A DNA stretch of 64,000 nt from Rapana venosa (Eukaryota; Mollusca; Gastropoda; Neogastropoda; Muricidae): the NCBI GenBank assembly GCA_028751875.1, contig CM054140.1, positions 46,596,366 to 46,660,365 of the forward strand, written 5' to 3'. The notes below the pieces were generated by a model. That model was not told the origin of the DNA. It was given only the letters and a program-made list of their open reading frames with translations, and ran no database searches. The position numbers and the translations under genes were made by a program. Shown here piece after piece: positions 22,585 to 34,571 of the stretch (the first letter of the stretch is position 1; every line of letters begins with the position of its first letter).

Positions 22585-22665
22585 TTAAGCTTCCAATCCA
22601 ATCCAATCCTGTTGTTTGTTTATAGCCCTCGCCGACCACAGAGGCCATATCAGGGCTGTCACCAA
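22585..22665 (-). mobile_element. Possible SINE 3' end with (ATTGG)n tail
   Basis: On the minus strand, gccctgatatggcctctgtg and ggcgagggctataaaca are followed by a ggattggattgg tail, the organisation of a SINE 3' terminus. The family is not identified from this window, and no head is visible upstream. Confidence 0.4.
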
Positions 22666-23043
22666 GTCTAATCTCAGATGAAAGTTGTGCAACTATATAC
22701 AGATCAAACCTTGTTCCTAATGTTTAGCTTGTCACTCTGTTGTAAGTGGGTAAAATGTATGATACATTTTTTAGAAACAGTTTTGTTTAAACCAAACCTG
22801 ATTGTGGGGTGGGGTGGGGGGTCCACAGCTGCAATACTGCTTGTTACTGATTTGATATTCAGAGGTACTATGGGGTGCAACGTGTCCACCTCTACATACA
22901 TGTATGTATGTATTATAGATTGTCCCTGTTCCAACGCACGCTGTGCTGACTTTGTAGAGAGGATTTTCCGCTCGGCTGAAGACATCCAGCCCCCCATGTG
23001 GTCAGAACTAGAGAATGAACAGCTTGGGGGACAGCAGGCTGTA

Positions 23044-23044
<1 letters not shown>
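22666..23044. other. Unique sequence with an unassigned open frame
   Basis: A 148-codon open frame (plus, 22678-23124) ends in GT repeat. An acceptor-like ttatag precedes 22919, but the following open stretch has no convincing donor and matches nothing I recognise. I do not call an exon. Confidence 0.4.
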
Positions 23045-23111
<67 letters not shown>

Positions 23112-23123
23112 TGTGTGTGTGTG
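23045..23123. repeat. (GT)n microsatellite
   Basis: Nearly pure GT, about 78 bp, with one GTGG interruption. Confidence 0.95.
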
Positions 23124-23200
23124 AAGTCGAGTCAAGTCAAGTGAAGTCAAAATGATCTTTAGTGAGGGTGAAAAAGCAAGCGTACAAGCTTTTTTTCTCC
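23124..23200 (-). mobile_element. Possible retroposon 3' end with (TGACT)n tail
   Basis: Read on the minus strand, gcttgctttttcaccctcac and taaagatcattttgactt are followed by a ttgacttgact tail. A pentamer-repeat tail of this sort is typical of SINE or LINE 3' ends. No body is recognised. Confidence 0.35.
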
Positions 23201-23349
23201 TCCCATACTGTCCTTTCACCAAACAAAGCAACCGAAGAAAGCTTCATAAAGCATATACGAAACAACTTTAGCAAATCATATCAACGCAAAAGAACGAAGC
23301 AGCTCCATTGTCAACGTAAACTACACTGTGCAAGTCATGTTTGTGTCAG

Positions 23350-23417
23350 TGTGTCTGTGTGTGAGAGAGGGGAGAGAGAGAGCGAGAGCGTGAGCGTGCG
23401 TGCGTGCATGTCTGTGT

Positions 23418-23457
<40 letters not shown>

Positions 23458-23476
23458 TGTGTGTGTGTGTGTGTGT

Positions 23477-23554
<78 letters not shown>

Positions 23555-23606
23555 CACACACACACACACACACAGACACACACACAGACACACAGACAGA
23601 CAGCGA
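23350..23606. repeat. Compound GT, GA, GACA and CA microsatellite
   Basis: Successive GT (23420-23477), GA (23480-23516), GACA (23517-23552) and CA/CAGA (23553-23606) blocks. Confidence 0.95.
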
Positions 23607-24060
23607 GCACCTACACACCTGTCTGAACAACCTGTTTACCTGTGAGTGAGGGGGGAAAAAACACACCTGTGTCACACTTTAGAGGCTCAACTAACTGCTA
23701 TCATACAGCATGCAGGACGAGGGGGAGAGGAGGGCTACAACTACCAAGTCTTGTCTAGTAAGCAGAATAGCCAGCCAGTGTAGTAGTAGTAGTAGTGGGA
23801 CTAGCTACTCTACAGGCCAAGACGCTAGTAGAGCTACTAGACCAGCTAGTCAAGGAGGAGGGAGGGAGCTATAGACAGTCAGGCCCCGATAAAGAAAAAG
23901 AAAAAAGTGCCGCTTCAGCATGATTTATGATGCCGGAAGCCAGTGCTGGGGACTCGGTACGCGCACATAGGACTAATATAACGTGTCGCCGCTCTCCCTC
24001 CCTAGCTAGGTTAGCAAACTTTATCGGGGAGGAAATTGAGCTTGTAGGGGGCAGGGGATC
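23607..24060. other. Unique sequence with a possible small inverted-repeat element
   Basis: A (GTA)n run lies at 23779-23797. An 11-bp inverted repeat (ccccgataaag at 23884-23894, its complement at 24019-24029) is flanked by agg on both sides, suggesting a 146-bp MITE-like element. The match is short enough to arise by chance. Confidence 0.3.
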
Positions 24061-24270
24061 GTGAGAGAGAGAAAAGAGAGAGAGAGAGAAGTGTGTGGTG
24101 TGTGTGTGTTTGTTTGGGGCGGGGCGGGGGGGGTGGGTGGGGGTGAAAGAGTGGTAGCGTGTGGTGGTGTTTTGTTTGTTTGGTGGTGTGGTGTGTTTGA
24201 TTCGATTTGATCGATTCTTCGTTTTTTCGTCTGTTCACTCTCAGTGATATTAGAAAAGTGTGTGTGTGTG

Positions 24271-24310
<40 letters not shown>

Positions 24311-24330
24311 TGTGTGTGTAGTGTAGTGTT
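24061..24330. repeat. GA and GT microsatellites
   Basis: GA at 24062-24090, and GT at 24091-24115, 24258-24302 and 24303-24330. Confidence 0.85.
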
Positions 24331-24346
24331 TTGTGAATAAAGAAAA

Positions 24347-24459
24347 AGTATTACTAGTAGTTTTGAGGAACAGTAGCAGACGTAGCAACAGCAGTATTAG
24401 TAGCAGTCTTAGTAGTAGAAATAGTAGTGTAGTGGTAGAGGTAGTGTAGTAGTTGAAAT

Positions 24460-24514
<55 letters not shown>

Positions 24515-24790
24515 ATAGTAGTAGTAGTAGAAATAGTAGTGTAGTGGTAGTGTAGTAGTTGAAGCAGCAGCAGCAGCAGTAGTAGGAGTAGTAGTAGCAG
24601 TAGTAGAAATGTGTTGTGGTAGAGGTAGTGTAGGAGTTGAAGTAGCATAGTAGTAGTAGTAGCAGCAGCAGCAGCAGCAGCAGTAGCAGCAGCAGCAACA
24701 GCAGTAGCAGCAGCAGAAACAGGAGTATTTGTAGCAGCAGTAGCAGTAACTAATAAACAACAGAAAAAGACAAAAGTAGTAGCAGCAGTT
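24347..24790. repeat. (TAG)n/(CAG)n trinucleotide repeat, about 440 bp
   Basis: Alternating blocks of GTA/TAG and CAG units with recurring aatagtagtgtagtggtag and gtagttgaa(a/g)tagca spacers show internal duplication. Poly-Leu, poly-Tyr and poly-Ala frames on the minus strand derive from it. Confidence 0.9.
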
Positions 24791-25224
24791 GTACCCTTCC
24801 TTAGTCGTAGAAAAGGACCAGCAAAACTCACGGTTTCACAAACCGACTGACCGACCACCCTACGCTGTTGTCACCATCTCAGATGGCAAAAGCAGGGTCA
24901 GCAGAGGAATGGAATCATTTAAGCAAGTCAGCAAGCATCCAGACGAATAACTATGGGACAGGGGGATTATGGTGCTGCAGTAAACTGTAAAGGCAAAGGA
25001 GCCAGGCAATGTCAAATGAAAGGGTCCCCCCCTTCCCTGCTCCAATGAAAACTACGGGAGCTGTTAGACTGGCTGTTGTTAGGCGGTTGTGGTTGCGGTT
25101 TTGTGTGTGTGTGTACGTGTGTGTGTGTATGTATGTGGTTGTGTTGTGTGTGTGTGTGTGTTTTGTGTGTGTGTGTAGATTTGTCATGCTGTTATTTGAC
25201 TGACAGGTTTTTTTCTTTTCTGGT

Positions 25225-25255
<31 letters not shown>

Positions 25256-25904
25256 GGTTATCTCGTGTGTTCCTGTCTCATATTCATTTCAGTGGTTGGT
25301 GTTTTTTTAGGGTGCTTCAAAATGTTCTTGAAGATGAGTTATGGTGCTTTTAAGGTAGTATTTAAACGCAAACAGTCCGAGCCAACGGGAGGCTGCACGA
25401 CGCGCACACTCCAACAATCACAAACCAGGCAAAAACACACACAATTCACTCACAACACAACAAATCACCCTCTCTCTCCTCTTCGCTCTCTCTTCCTCAC
25501 TCACTCACACACACACACACACACCGCACACACACACACACACACGCACACACACAAACACACACACACGCACGCTCGCACGCACGCACGCACGCACCCA
25601 CACATCGTAGAAACAAACAGCGTCACAAAAAATCTGAATGTTAGAAAGGTTCAATTCGTTGTGAATTTATCAGATTTTTTGTTTGTTAAAGTTTGAGGCG
25701 TTTTTCGAGAGCTGAACACGTGCATAATGATTATAAAGGAGGAGAAGGAGAAGAAGACTGGGCCAGGCATGGAGTGGGAAAAAGCTATAATTTTGAAACC
25801 TTCGTTGGCCAGCAAAATAAGATGAGATAGAACACAACCAGAACAAACAAACAAACCGAAACTGTACATTTTATGCAAACAAGATTTCCCCCCTTTGGTT
25901 TCTC
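24791..25904. other. Unique sequence with GT, poly-G and CA microsatellites, no gene seen
   Basis: GT at 25106-25176, a run of about 23 G at 25236-25258, and CA at 25505-25605. Intervening sequence has no recognisable exon. Confidence 0.5.
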
Positions 25905-25908
25905 TCCC

Positions 25909-25940
<32 letters not shown>

Positions 25941-26185
25941 ATCCCCCCCTATAATGATGTTGATGGGTGGTACCGTTTGCGACTCTCCCCCCCCCCCCAA
26001 CCCCCACCCCCCGAGAGAGTTTTTATTATTATTTTTTTTTAATATTTTTTTTTCCTTTTCAAAAAAGGGGTAAAAATTTTGGCCCCCCCCACCCCCCGGT
26101 TAGGGGGTTTTAAATTTAATTTTTTTTTCCCCAAACAAAAGGATAAAAAAAGGGGGATTTTAAAGGGGTTTTTTCCCCCCCCGGG
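25905..26185. other. Poly-C run and smeared low-quality contig end
   Basis: After about 30 C (25911-25940), homopolymers lengthen progressively up to the gap (runs of 4-9 identical bases from 26020 on). This looks like a base-calling or contig-end artefact. Confidence 0.7.
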
Positions 26186-26685
26186 NNNNNNNNNNNNNNN
26201 NNNNNNNNNNNNNNNNNNNNNNNNNNNNNNNNNNNNNNNNNNNNNNNNNNNNNNNNNNNNNNNNNNNNNNNNNNNNNNNNNNNNNNNNNNNNNNNNNNNN
26301 NNNNNNNNNNNNNNNNNNNNNNNNNNNNNNNNNNNNNNNNNNNNNNNNNNNNNNNNNNNNNNNNNNNNNNNNNNNNNNNNNNNNNNNNNNNNNNNNNNNN
26401 NNNNNNNNNNNNNNNNNNNNNNNNNNNNNNNNNNNNNNNNNNNNNNNNNNNNNNNNNNNNNNNNNNNNNNNNNNNNNNNNNNNNNNNNNNNNNNNNNNNN
26501 NNNNNNNNNNNNNNNNNNNNNNNNNNNNNNNNNNNNNNNNNNNNNNNNNNNNNNNNNNNNNNNNNNNNNNNNNNNNNNNNNNNNNNNNNNNNNNNNNNNN
26601 NNNNNNNNNNNNNNNNNNNNNNNNNNNNNNNNNNNNNNNNNNNNNNNNNNNNNNNNNNNNNNNNNNNNNNNNNNNNNNNNNNNNN
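26186..26685. other. Assembly gap, exactly 500 N
   Basis: 500 consecutive N, a round number typical of a scaffold gap of unknown true size. It separates the single-copy region from the tandem array. Open frames drawn across it are meaningless. Confidence 0.99.
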
Positions 26686-26817
26686 GGGTCAGGGAAGTAA
26701 AGCAGCAAGGGAGAGGAGATGCGCGCCGCCCTCAATATGCTGGCCCTAGAGAAGTGAGGTCTCTGACGCCTTGCTCCCCTACAACCTTATAGGTTATGGG
26801 ACACCTTTACCTTTACA
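26686..26817 (+). mobile_element. SINE-5S, 5' part lost in the gap
   Basis: Begins inside the element body (gggtcagggaagtaaagcag) directly after the N run and ends at cctttacctttac before agtacccaggtgtt. Its monomer, ending at 28173, is type A: CA repeat at 27458-27628, GAA at 27702-27761, GT at 27940-28009. Confidence 0.75.
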
Positions 26818-27957
26818 GTACCCAGGTGTTCCCTTCTATAATCATGTTACTCTCCACCGCCTGATAAGTTGCATTGCACATGGGGTCAATGATTAACTGT
26901 TAACATGTTATCAATCTACCATAAAGAAAAAATAAATAAAAAAGACAAGCTAATCAATCAAAAAACAACCCCACCCCCCAAAACCCCCCAACCAAACTAC
27001 AAAAAAACAAACTACAACAACAAACAACCCCCCAAAACAAAAAACCCAAACAGATTTAAAATCAGACAATTGTATGAAAAGTTATTACAAACTAAATGAC
27101 ATACTAGACACCAAGAAAGTTATGTATTGAGACATTGACGAATTTTGCATCATAATACATGGTCACCATGAAGGGTGGGGTGTCTTTAAACGCTTTTTTT
27201 TTTTTAAAGCAAAAAGCAAAAAGAAATAAATTCCGTCTTAATACAAGGTAGAAGAAAGCTTACATTTTACAATCAATTAAAATCTAAAAATCAACATGCT
27301 GATCCCCCACTTGCCTAAAATCACTTCTAGCAGAAAAGTGGATCAGGTGCTATGCGACTTATTTTGCCATGGAGTGTCACATATCTCAATGTGGACTGAT
27401 CCTTATGGACAGGATTGTTTCACAATGTTTTTCATACAGATACATATAGGCCTACTTACACACACACACACACATACACACACGCACGCACACAAACAAA
27501 TGCACTTACGCACGCACGCACACGCGCGCACACACACACACACATAAATTATATGCACACACACAAACACATGCGCTTGTGCGCGCACGCAGTGCATACA
27601 TTATACGCAAACACACACGCACACACAAATTTCTTACCATCATATGCCTATGTCCTTTCTTTGCCAGTTTTTCTCATCACTGAAAATTGGTGGGAAAAAG
27701 TAGAAGAAGAAGAAGAAGTAGAAGAAGAAGAAGTAGAAGAAGAAGAAGAAGAAGAAGAAGAATGGTTGATAGACGACAGGCCAGCTCAGCATGGCCAATG
27801 GTGTGGATGACAGGACGATCTATACTAAACATATTTTTTTGCAATCTGAAGAGGGATAGGTACTGCCGGGCTCAAAGCAAGGAAGATAACCTTATTAAGT
27901 TCATACTGCTGGGAAAAATTCAGCACTCATGCATGTACCTGTGTGTGTGTGTGTGTG

Positions 27958-28011
<54 letters not shown>

Positions 28012-28173
28012 AATCTGTCCATCTGCAAAGAGATAATTTAAAAAAAACCCAGCTTGACTAAAAGAAATCATAACACTAAGAAAAAGACCTATAATCTCCT
28101 CCCCAATTTAGCGATAATAACAGTTAAACAATGTTTTTTAAAATCCTCATGAAAACAGGAAAAAAAATGTGCG

Positions 28174-28247
28174 TGGCCCACATGGGGGTCGAACCCACGA
28201 CCTCCGCGTTATCAGCACGGCGCTCTAACCAACTGAGCTAATGGGCC
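28174..28247 (-). tRNA. tRNA-Ile (anticodon GAT), intact
   Basis: The 74-nt minus-strand sequence folds into a full cloverleaf. Acceptor GGCCCAT pairs with GTGGGCC. The D arm is GCTC/GAGC with GG in the loop. The anticodon stem CCGTG/CGCGG encloses loop CTGATAA (GAT at 34-36). The T arm is GTGGG/CCCAT with loop TTCGACC. Internal promoter boxes A (TAGCTCAGTTGG) and B (GTTCGACC) are present. A run of eight T lies 7 nt past the 3' end as a Pol III terminator. No intron and no encoded CCA. Animal cytosolic isoleucine tRNAs usually carry AAT or TAT, so GAT is unusual. It may be an amplified gene or a hitch-hiking repeat component. Confidence 0.85.
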
Positions 28248-30238
28248 CTGCACAGCCGTTAACACACAACCATGACTACATGCCCAGCATACCATGACTA
28301 CATACAGGGCATAGGTTGTCATGTTGTTGTTGTCATGTTGTTGCTGGTATTGGTTTACTTCCTGACAGAAATTCCCAATAATAAATTTAGAAACTGACAC
28401 ATTGTTACAAACTGTACCCACCTGTTCCTTTCTATCATCATGTTACTCTCCACCGTCTGATAAGTCGAATTGCACCTGTGGTCAAGTTTTAACTGTTAAC
28501 GTGTTATCAATCTACAGTATTAAAAAAAGCTTTTCAATCAAAAAACACCCCCACCCCCCAAAAAAACAACAACTAACAAAACAAAAACAAACCCCAAAAC
28601 AAAACAAAACAAAAACCCAAAGATTTAACATCAGACAGTTGTAAGAAAAGTTATTACAAACTAAATGACATACTGGACACCAAGAAAGTTATATAATAAG
28701 ACATTGAGGAATTCTGCATCATAATACATGGTCAGCATGAAGGGTGGGGTGTCTTTAAATGCTTTTTTTTGTTTTTTAAAGCAAAAAGCAAAAAATTCCG
28801 CCTTAATGCAAAGTAGAATAAAGCTTACATTTTACAATCAACTAAAATCTAAAAATCGACAACGTGACAACCCCCCTCCCCTCCCCCCCCCACTTGCATA
28901 AAATCACTCCTAGCAGAAAAGTGGATCAGGTGCTATGCGACTTATTTCGCCATAGAGTGTCACATATCTCAATGTGGATTGATCCTTATGGACAGGGTTG
29001 TTTCTCAATGCTTTTTATACAGATACACACATAGGCGTGCTCACACCCACCACACACACACACACACACAGACACACACACGCGCGTGCGCACAACGGGA
29101 CGGGATAGCCTAGTGGTTAGAACATTGTGCTTGCAATCTGATGACCAGGGTTCAATTCCCCTTCAAGGGGGATATTTTCCCCTGGAGCTAACATCAGTGC
29201 AGACTCCACTCCCCCCAACAGTCCCTCGATGAGACTATAAACCGAGGCCCGTGTGCGAACGCACGCAGAACATCTAACGCACACGTTAAATCCTGTTCCG
29301 ATTTTCGTAAGAGTAGGCCATTGTGTGCCGTTGGGAACAGATGACAGAATTAACAAAACCGCATACACACAGGGACTGAATGTAAAAAAGCACATTAGCG
29401 CTTATTCTATAATCCTCGATATAAAAGAATAAAATTAAAATAAAATAGATTAAAACACACACGTACGCACGCACACGCGCGTGCGCACGCAAGCACACGC
29501 GCGCGTGCGCACGCACTGCATACATATACGCAAACAGGTACACACACAAATTTCTTACCAACATATGCCTACGTCCTTTCTTCGCCAGTTTTTCTCATCA
29601 CTGAAAATTGGTGAGAAGAAGAAGAAGAAGAAGAAGAAAGAAAAGAAAAGAAAGAAAGAAAGAAAGAAAAAGATGCCAAAACAAAGAGCACTGGTTTTTC
29701 AACAGTAACCATGCAAAACACCTGACCCCAACATTCACACTCTGAGGAAAAGGACAGTTAAGAGCCCTTTCGATGATTTTGTACCCTATGTATTGGGTTG
29801 TGTTGTGTTATATTGTAATTGGTAAAAACCGTTTTTAGAAAACAAAAGTCTTGTAGAAAGAAGATTCCTTTCTTTTGAAATATCAATGATCTCTGCAACA
29901 CCCCACCCCTCGCAGCTACATCCATCCCCATTTAGAAAGGGAAAATTTGCAGTTAAAAGAAAGGTCATCCATGAAATGAGAATGGGGATGCATACGTGAA
30001 ATATCATCCCTGCTGAATTTTGAAATAATAAACAAAATAACTTTGGAGCCTTAACTGAGGACTGAGGTTTAAAAATATTTAAAAAACCATGCAAGAAAGT
30101 AAAAAAGCGGAAAGGTCAAAATCGTGTTAAAACACAGGTATAAAATAAATAAATAAATAAATAAAGAATAATTCCTGATCCCACATCCCCCAGATCTACC
30201 ACCAAAAAACAAAACAAAAAAAAGAAAAAAAATCTGCG
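28248..30238. repeat. Type B monomer body
   Basis: Clean copy lacking SINE-5S: the empty site ctgtacccacctgttcc is at about 28413-28429. Carries SINE-T, GAA at 29613-29640 and the type-B segment with cctgaccccaacattcac. No protein-coding gene. Confidence 0.75.
29097..29450 (+). mobile_element. SINE-T, full length, clean copy
   Basis: About 350 bp. The tRNA-like head has A box (atagcctagtgg) and B box (gggttcaattccc). The body contains gactataaaccgaggcccg, acgcacacgttaaat and agtaggccattgtgtgcc. The 3' end is tataaaagaataaaa. It is inserted in CA/CG-rich DNA. A cacgcgcgtgcgcac string on each side may be the target duplication but is low complexity. Confidence 0.85.
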
Positions 30239-30316
30239 AGGTCCCACATTGGGGTAAACCCACGACCTCCGCGTTATCAAGCACTGCGCTCTACTAACAT
30301 AACGAGCTAATGGGCC
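30239..30316 (-). pseudogene. Damaged tRNA-Ile copy
   Basis: Same position in the monomer as the intact copies, but with several indels (gaggtcccacattggggtaa, tctactaacataacgagc) that break the acceptor and D arms. Identical to the copy at 46607-46684. Confidence 0.75.
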
Positions 30317-30500
30317 CAGCACAACCAAAGACACACAACCATGACTACATGCCCAGCATACCATGACTACATACAGGCAATAGGATGTCATGTATGTTGT
30401 TGTCGTCATGTTGATGCTGGTATGCGTTTACTTCCGACAGAAAATTCCCATAATAAATATAGAAACCAGACATGATTATATAACTGTAACCCACATGTTT

Positions 30501-30792
30501 GGGACAGATAGCTCATTGGTCTGGAAAAGGACACTCACTTTCCCGCCTAGTCAAGTTAACAGTATGGTTACCACTTGGATGGGGTGACTGTTGGCACGCC
30601 TTGGCATCATACAGAGTCCCCCCAGTCCACACAGCCTGTAAAGGGTACCTGCCTCATTAGGTCAGGTAAGGTAATAGCAGCAAGGGAGAGAGATGGGTGC
30701 CGCCCTAAAATGCTGGCCGCTATAGAATTGAGGTGCTCTGACCCTTGCTCCCCTACAACCTTATAGGTTATGGGAACACCTACACCTTTACC
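30501..30792 (+). mobile_element. SINE-5S copy in a type A monomer
   Basis: Head gggacagatagctcattgg, 5S-like core ccacttggatggggtgactg and body end cacctttacc, with extra single-base indels. Monomer 30317-32465 has CA at 31424-31645, a long GAA tract at 31732-32045 and GT at 32232-32300. Confidence 0.8.
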
Positions 30793-32465
30793 GTACCCAG
30801 GTTTCCCTTCTATATTCAATGTTTACTCTCCACAGCCTGATAAGTCGGCAATTGCACATGGGTCAATGATTAAGCTGTTAACGATGTTTATCAATCAACC
30901 ATAAAGAAAAAATGAATAAAAAAGACAAACAATTCAATAAAAAAACAACCCCCACCCAGCCCCCCCACCCAAACTACAAAAAAACAAAACTACGAACAAC
31001 AAACAACCCCCTAAACAAAAACCAACAGCTTTAAAATCAACAATTGTATGAAAAGTTATTACACACTAAATGACATACTAACACCAAAGAAAGTTATATA
31101 ATGAGGACATAGACGAATTTTGCAACATAAATACATGTCAGCATTAAGGTTGTGGTACTTTAAACCGCTTTTTTTTTTAAAAGCAAAAAGCATAAAGAAA
31201 TAAATTCCGTCTTAAACAAGGTAGAAGAAAGCTTACATTTTACCAATCACTAATAAAATCTAAAAATTGACATCCTAAAATCACATCCTAGCAGAAAAGT
31301 GGATCATAGTGCCATTCGACCTTAATTTGCCATGGATTGTCACATATCTCAATGTGGGACTGATCCTTATGGACAGGGTTGTTCACAATGTTTTTCATAC
31401 AGATACATATATGCAACTTACACACACAACACACATACACACACCACACACACACACACGCACTGCGCATGCGCGCCGCACAACGAACAAACGCACGCAC
31501 GCACACCACACACAACACACAAACACACAAACAGCACGCACACGCGCGCAACGCACTCACACTCACACGTGCGAGCGCACACACACACATATATGCACAC
31601 ACACAATGCGCACGCGTATGCGCGCAAACCACAAGACACACACAAATTTGTGCTTTTCATACCAACCTAAGCCTATTATCCATTCTTTGCCAGTTTTTCC
31701 TCATCACGGAAATTGGCGGGAAGAGTAGAAAAAGAGAAGAAGAAGATAGGTAGAGGAAAGAAGAAGAAGAGGAAGAAGAAAGAAGAAGAAGAAGAAGAAG
31801 AGGAGAAGAAGAAAGGAAGAGGAAGAAGAAGAAGAAAAGAAGAATAAGAAGTAGAAAAGAAGAAGAAAAATAAGAAAAGAAGAAGAAGAAGAAGAAGAAT
31901 AAGTAGAAGAAGAAGTAGAAGAAGAAGAAAGAAGAAAAGAAGAAGAAGATGAAGTAAGCAGAAGAAAAAAGAAGAAGGAAGAAATGAAGAAGAAGAATGA
32001 AGAAGAAGTTAGAAAAGAAGAAGAAGAAGAAGAAGTAGAAAAAGAAAATGGATGAATATAAACAAGGCCATGCTCAGCAGGCCCATGGGTGGATGACAAC
32101 GATCTATACTAAACAAATTTTTTTGGCAATCTGAAGAGGTATAAGGTTCTGCCTGGCTCAAAGCAAGGAAAGATAACCCTTATTAAGTTCATACTGCTGG
32201 GAAAAATTCAGCACCCACCATGTGCATGTACCTGCGTGTGTGGTGTTGTGTGATGAGTGTGTGTGTGTGTGTGTGTGTTGTGTGTGTGTGTGGGGTTGTG
32301 TGCAATCTGTCCTTCTGCAAGAGATAATTTAAAAAAACAAACAGCTTGACTAAAAGAAATCATAACACTAAGGAAAAGACCTATAATCTCCTCCCCAATT
32401 TAGCGATAATAACAGTTAAACAATGTTTTTTAAAATCCTCATGAAAACAGAAAAAAAAATCTTCG

Positions 32466-32539
32466 TGGCCCACATGGGGGTCGAACCCACGACCTCCGCG
32501 TTATCAGCACGGCGCTCTAACCAACTGAGCTAATGGGCC
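32466..32539 (-). tRNA. tRNA-Ile (GAT), intact
   Basis: Sequence identical to 28174-28247. The minus-strand 3' flank is cgaaga followed by nine T. It closes the type A monomer on its left and opens a type B monomer. Confidence 0.82.
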
Positions 32540-33391
32540 CTGCACAACCATTAACACACAACTGTGACTACATGCCCAGCATACCATGACTACATACAGG
32601 GCATACGTTGTCATGTTGTTGTTGTCATGTTGTTGCTGGTATTGCGTTTACTTCAGGACAGAAATTCCCAATAATAAATTTAGAAACTGACACATTGTTA
32701 CAAACTGTACCCACCTGTTCCTTTCTATCATCATGTTACTCTCCACCGTCTGATAAGTCGAATTGCACCTGGTGGTCTAGTTTTAAACTGTTAACGTTTT
32801 ATCAACTACATTAATAAAAAAAGCTTTCAATCAAAAAAACACCCCCCACCCTCCAAAAACAACAACAAACAAAACAAAACAAACACCCAAAACTAAACAA
32901 AACAAAAAACCCAAACAGATTACATCAGACAGTTGTATGAAAAAAGTTTTTACAAACTAAATGACATACTGACACCAAGAACGTTATATAATAAGACATT
33001 GAGGAATTCCTGCATCATAAATAACATGGTCATCATGAAGGGTGGGTGTCTTTTAAATGCTTTTTTTGTTTTTTAAAGCAAAAAGCAAAAAATTCCGCCT
33101 TAATGCAAAGTAGAATAAAGCTTACATTTTACAATCAACTAAAATCTAAAAATCGACAACGTGACAACCCCCCTCCCCTCCCCCCCCCACTTGCATAAAA
33201 TCACTCCTAGCAGAAAAGTGGATCAGGTGCTATGCGACTTATTTCGCCATAGAGTGTCACATATCTCAATGTGGATTGATCCTTATGGACAGGGTTGTTT
33301 CTCAATGCTTTTTATACAGATACACACATAGGCGTGCTCACACTCACACACACAAACACACCACACACACACACGCGCGATGCGCACAACT

Positions 33392-33770
33392 GGACGGGAT
33401 AGCCTATGTGTGTTAGAACATTGAGCTTGCAATCAGTATGACCATAGGTTGCAATTCCCCCTTCAAGGGGGATATTTTCCCCTGGAGCTAACATAGTGCA
33501 GACTGGACTTATATCCCCCCCCCGCGCACTCCCCACCCCCAACAGTCCCCTCGAAGAACTATAAAGCCAGGCCCGTGGTGCGAACGCACGCAGACATCTA
33601 ACGCACACGTTTTAAAATCCTGTTCCGATTTTCTAAATAGCCATTGTGTGCCGTTGGGAACAGATACGAATTAACAAAACCGCATACACACAGGGACTGA
33701 ATGTAAAAAAGCACATTATCGCTATTCAATAATCCTCGATATAAAAAGAAATAAAATTAAATAAAATATA
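33392..33770 (+). mobile_element. SINE-T copy in a type B monomer
   Basis: Head ggacgggatagcctatgtgt carries an insertion in the A-box region. It has a C-rich expansion near 33511-33540 (tatatccccccc). Monomer 32540-34571 lacks SINE-5S; GAA at 33943-33990. Confidence 0.8.
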
Positions 33771-34571
33771 TTAAAACACACACGGGTACCGCACTCACCA
33801 CGCGCGTGCGCACGCAAGCACCATGACGCGCGCGTGCTCACGCACTGCATACATATACCAAACAGTTACACACACAAAATTTCTTTACCAACCTATGCAC
33901 GTCCTTTCTTCGCCAGTTTTTCTCATCACAGAAAATTGGTGAGAAAAAAGAAGAAGAAGAAGTAAAGAAAGAAAAGAAAGAATGAAAGAAAGAAAAAGAT
34001 GCCAAAAACAAAGAGCACTGGTTTTTTCAACAGTAACCATGCAAACACCTATCCCAACATTCACACCTCTGATGAAAAGGACATTGAAGAGCCCTTTCGA
34101 TGATTTTAGTACCCTATGTATTGTGTTGTGTTGTGTTATATTGAAATTGGTAAAAACCGTTTTTCTTAGAAAACAAAAGTCTTGTAGAAAGAAGATTCCT
34201 TTCTTTTGAAAATTCAATGATCTCTGCAACACCCACCCCTCGCAGCCACATCACATCCCTGATTAGAAAGGAAATTGGCAGTTAAAAGATTGGTCATCCA
34301 TGAAATGAGAATGGGAAGCAACGTGCAAATATCACCCTGCTGAATTTTGAAATAATAAACAAAATAACTTTGAGCCTTAACCGAGACTGAGGTTTAAAAT
34401 ATTTAAAAACCCTCAAAGAAAGTAAAAAAGCGGAAAGTGTCAAAATCGTGTTAAAACACAGGTATAAAATAATATAAATAAATAAATAAGAATAATTATT
34501 CCTGATCCCACATCCCCCAAGATCAAACCAACCCAAAAAACAAAACAAAACCACAACAAAAAAATTTTGCG

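Noticed and set aside
22919..23048. Possible exon after ttatag (DCPCSNARCADFVERIF)
   Set aside because: No proper donor site, runs into GT repeat, and does not match a kinase or any family I recognise.
26079..26792. Open frames crossing the gap
   Set aside because: They translate 500 N and have no meaning.
29097..29450. SINE-T head as a true tRNA gene
   Set aside because: A and B boxes are present but the cloverleaf does not close, and the tRNA-like part is continuous with a SINE body and an A-rich tail.
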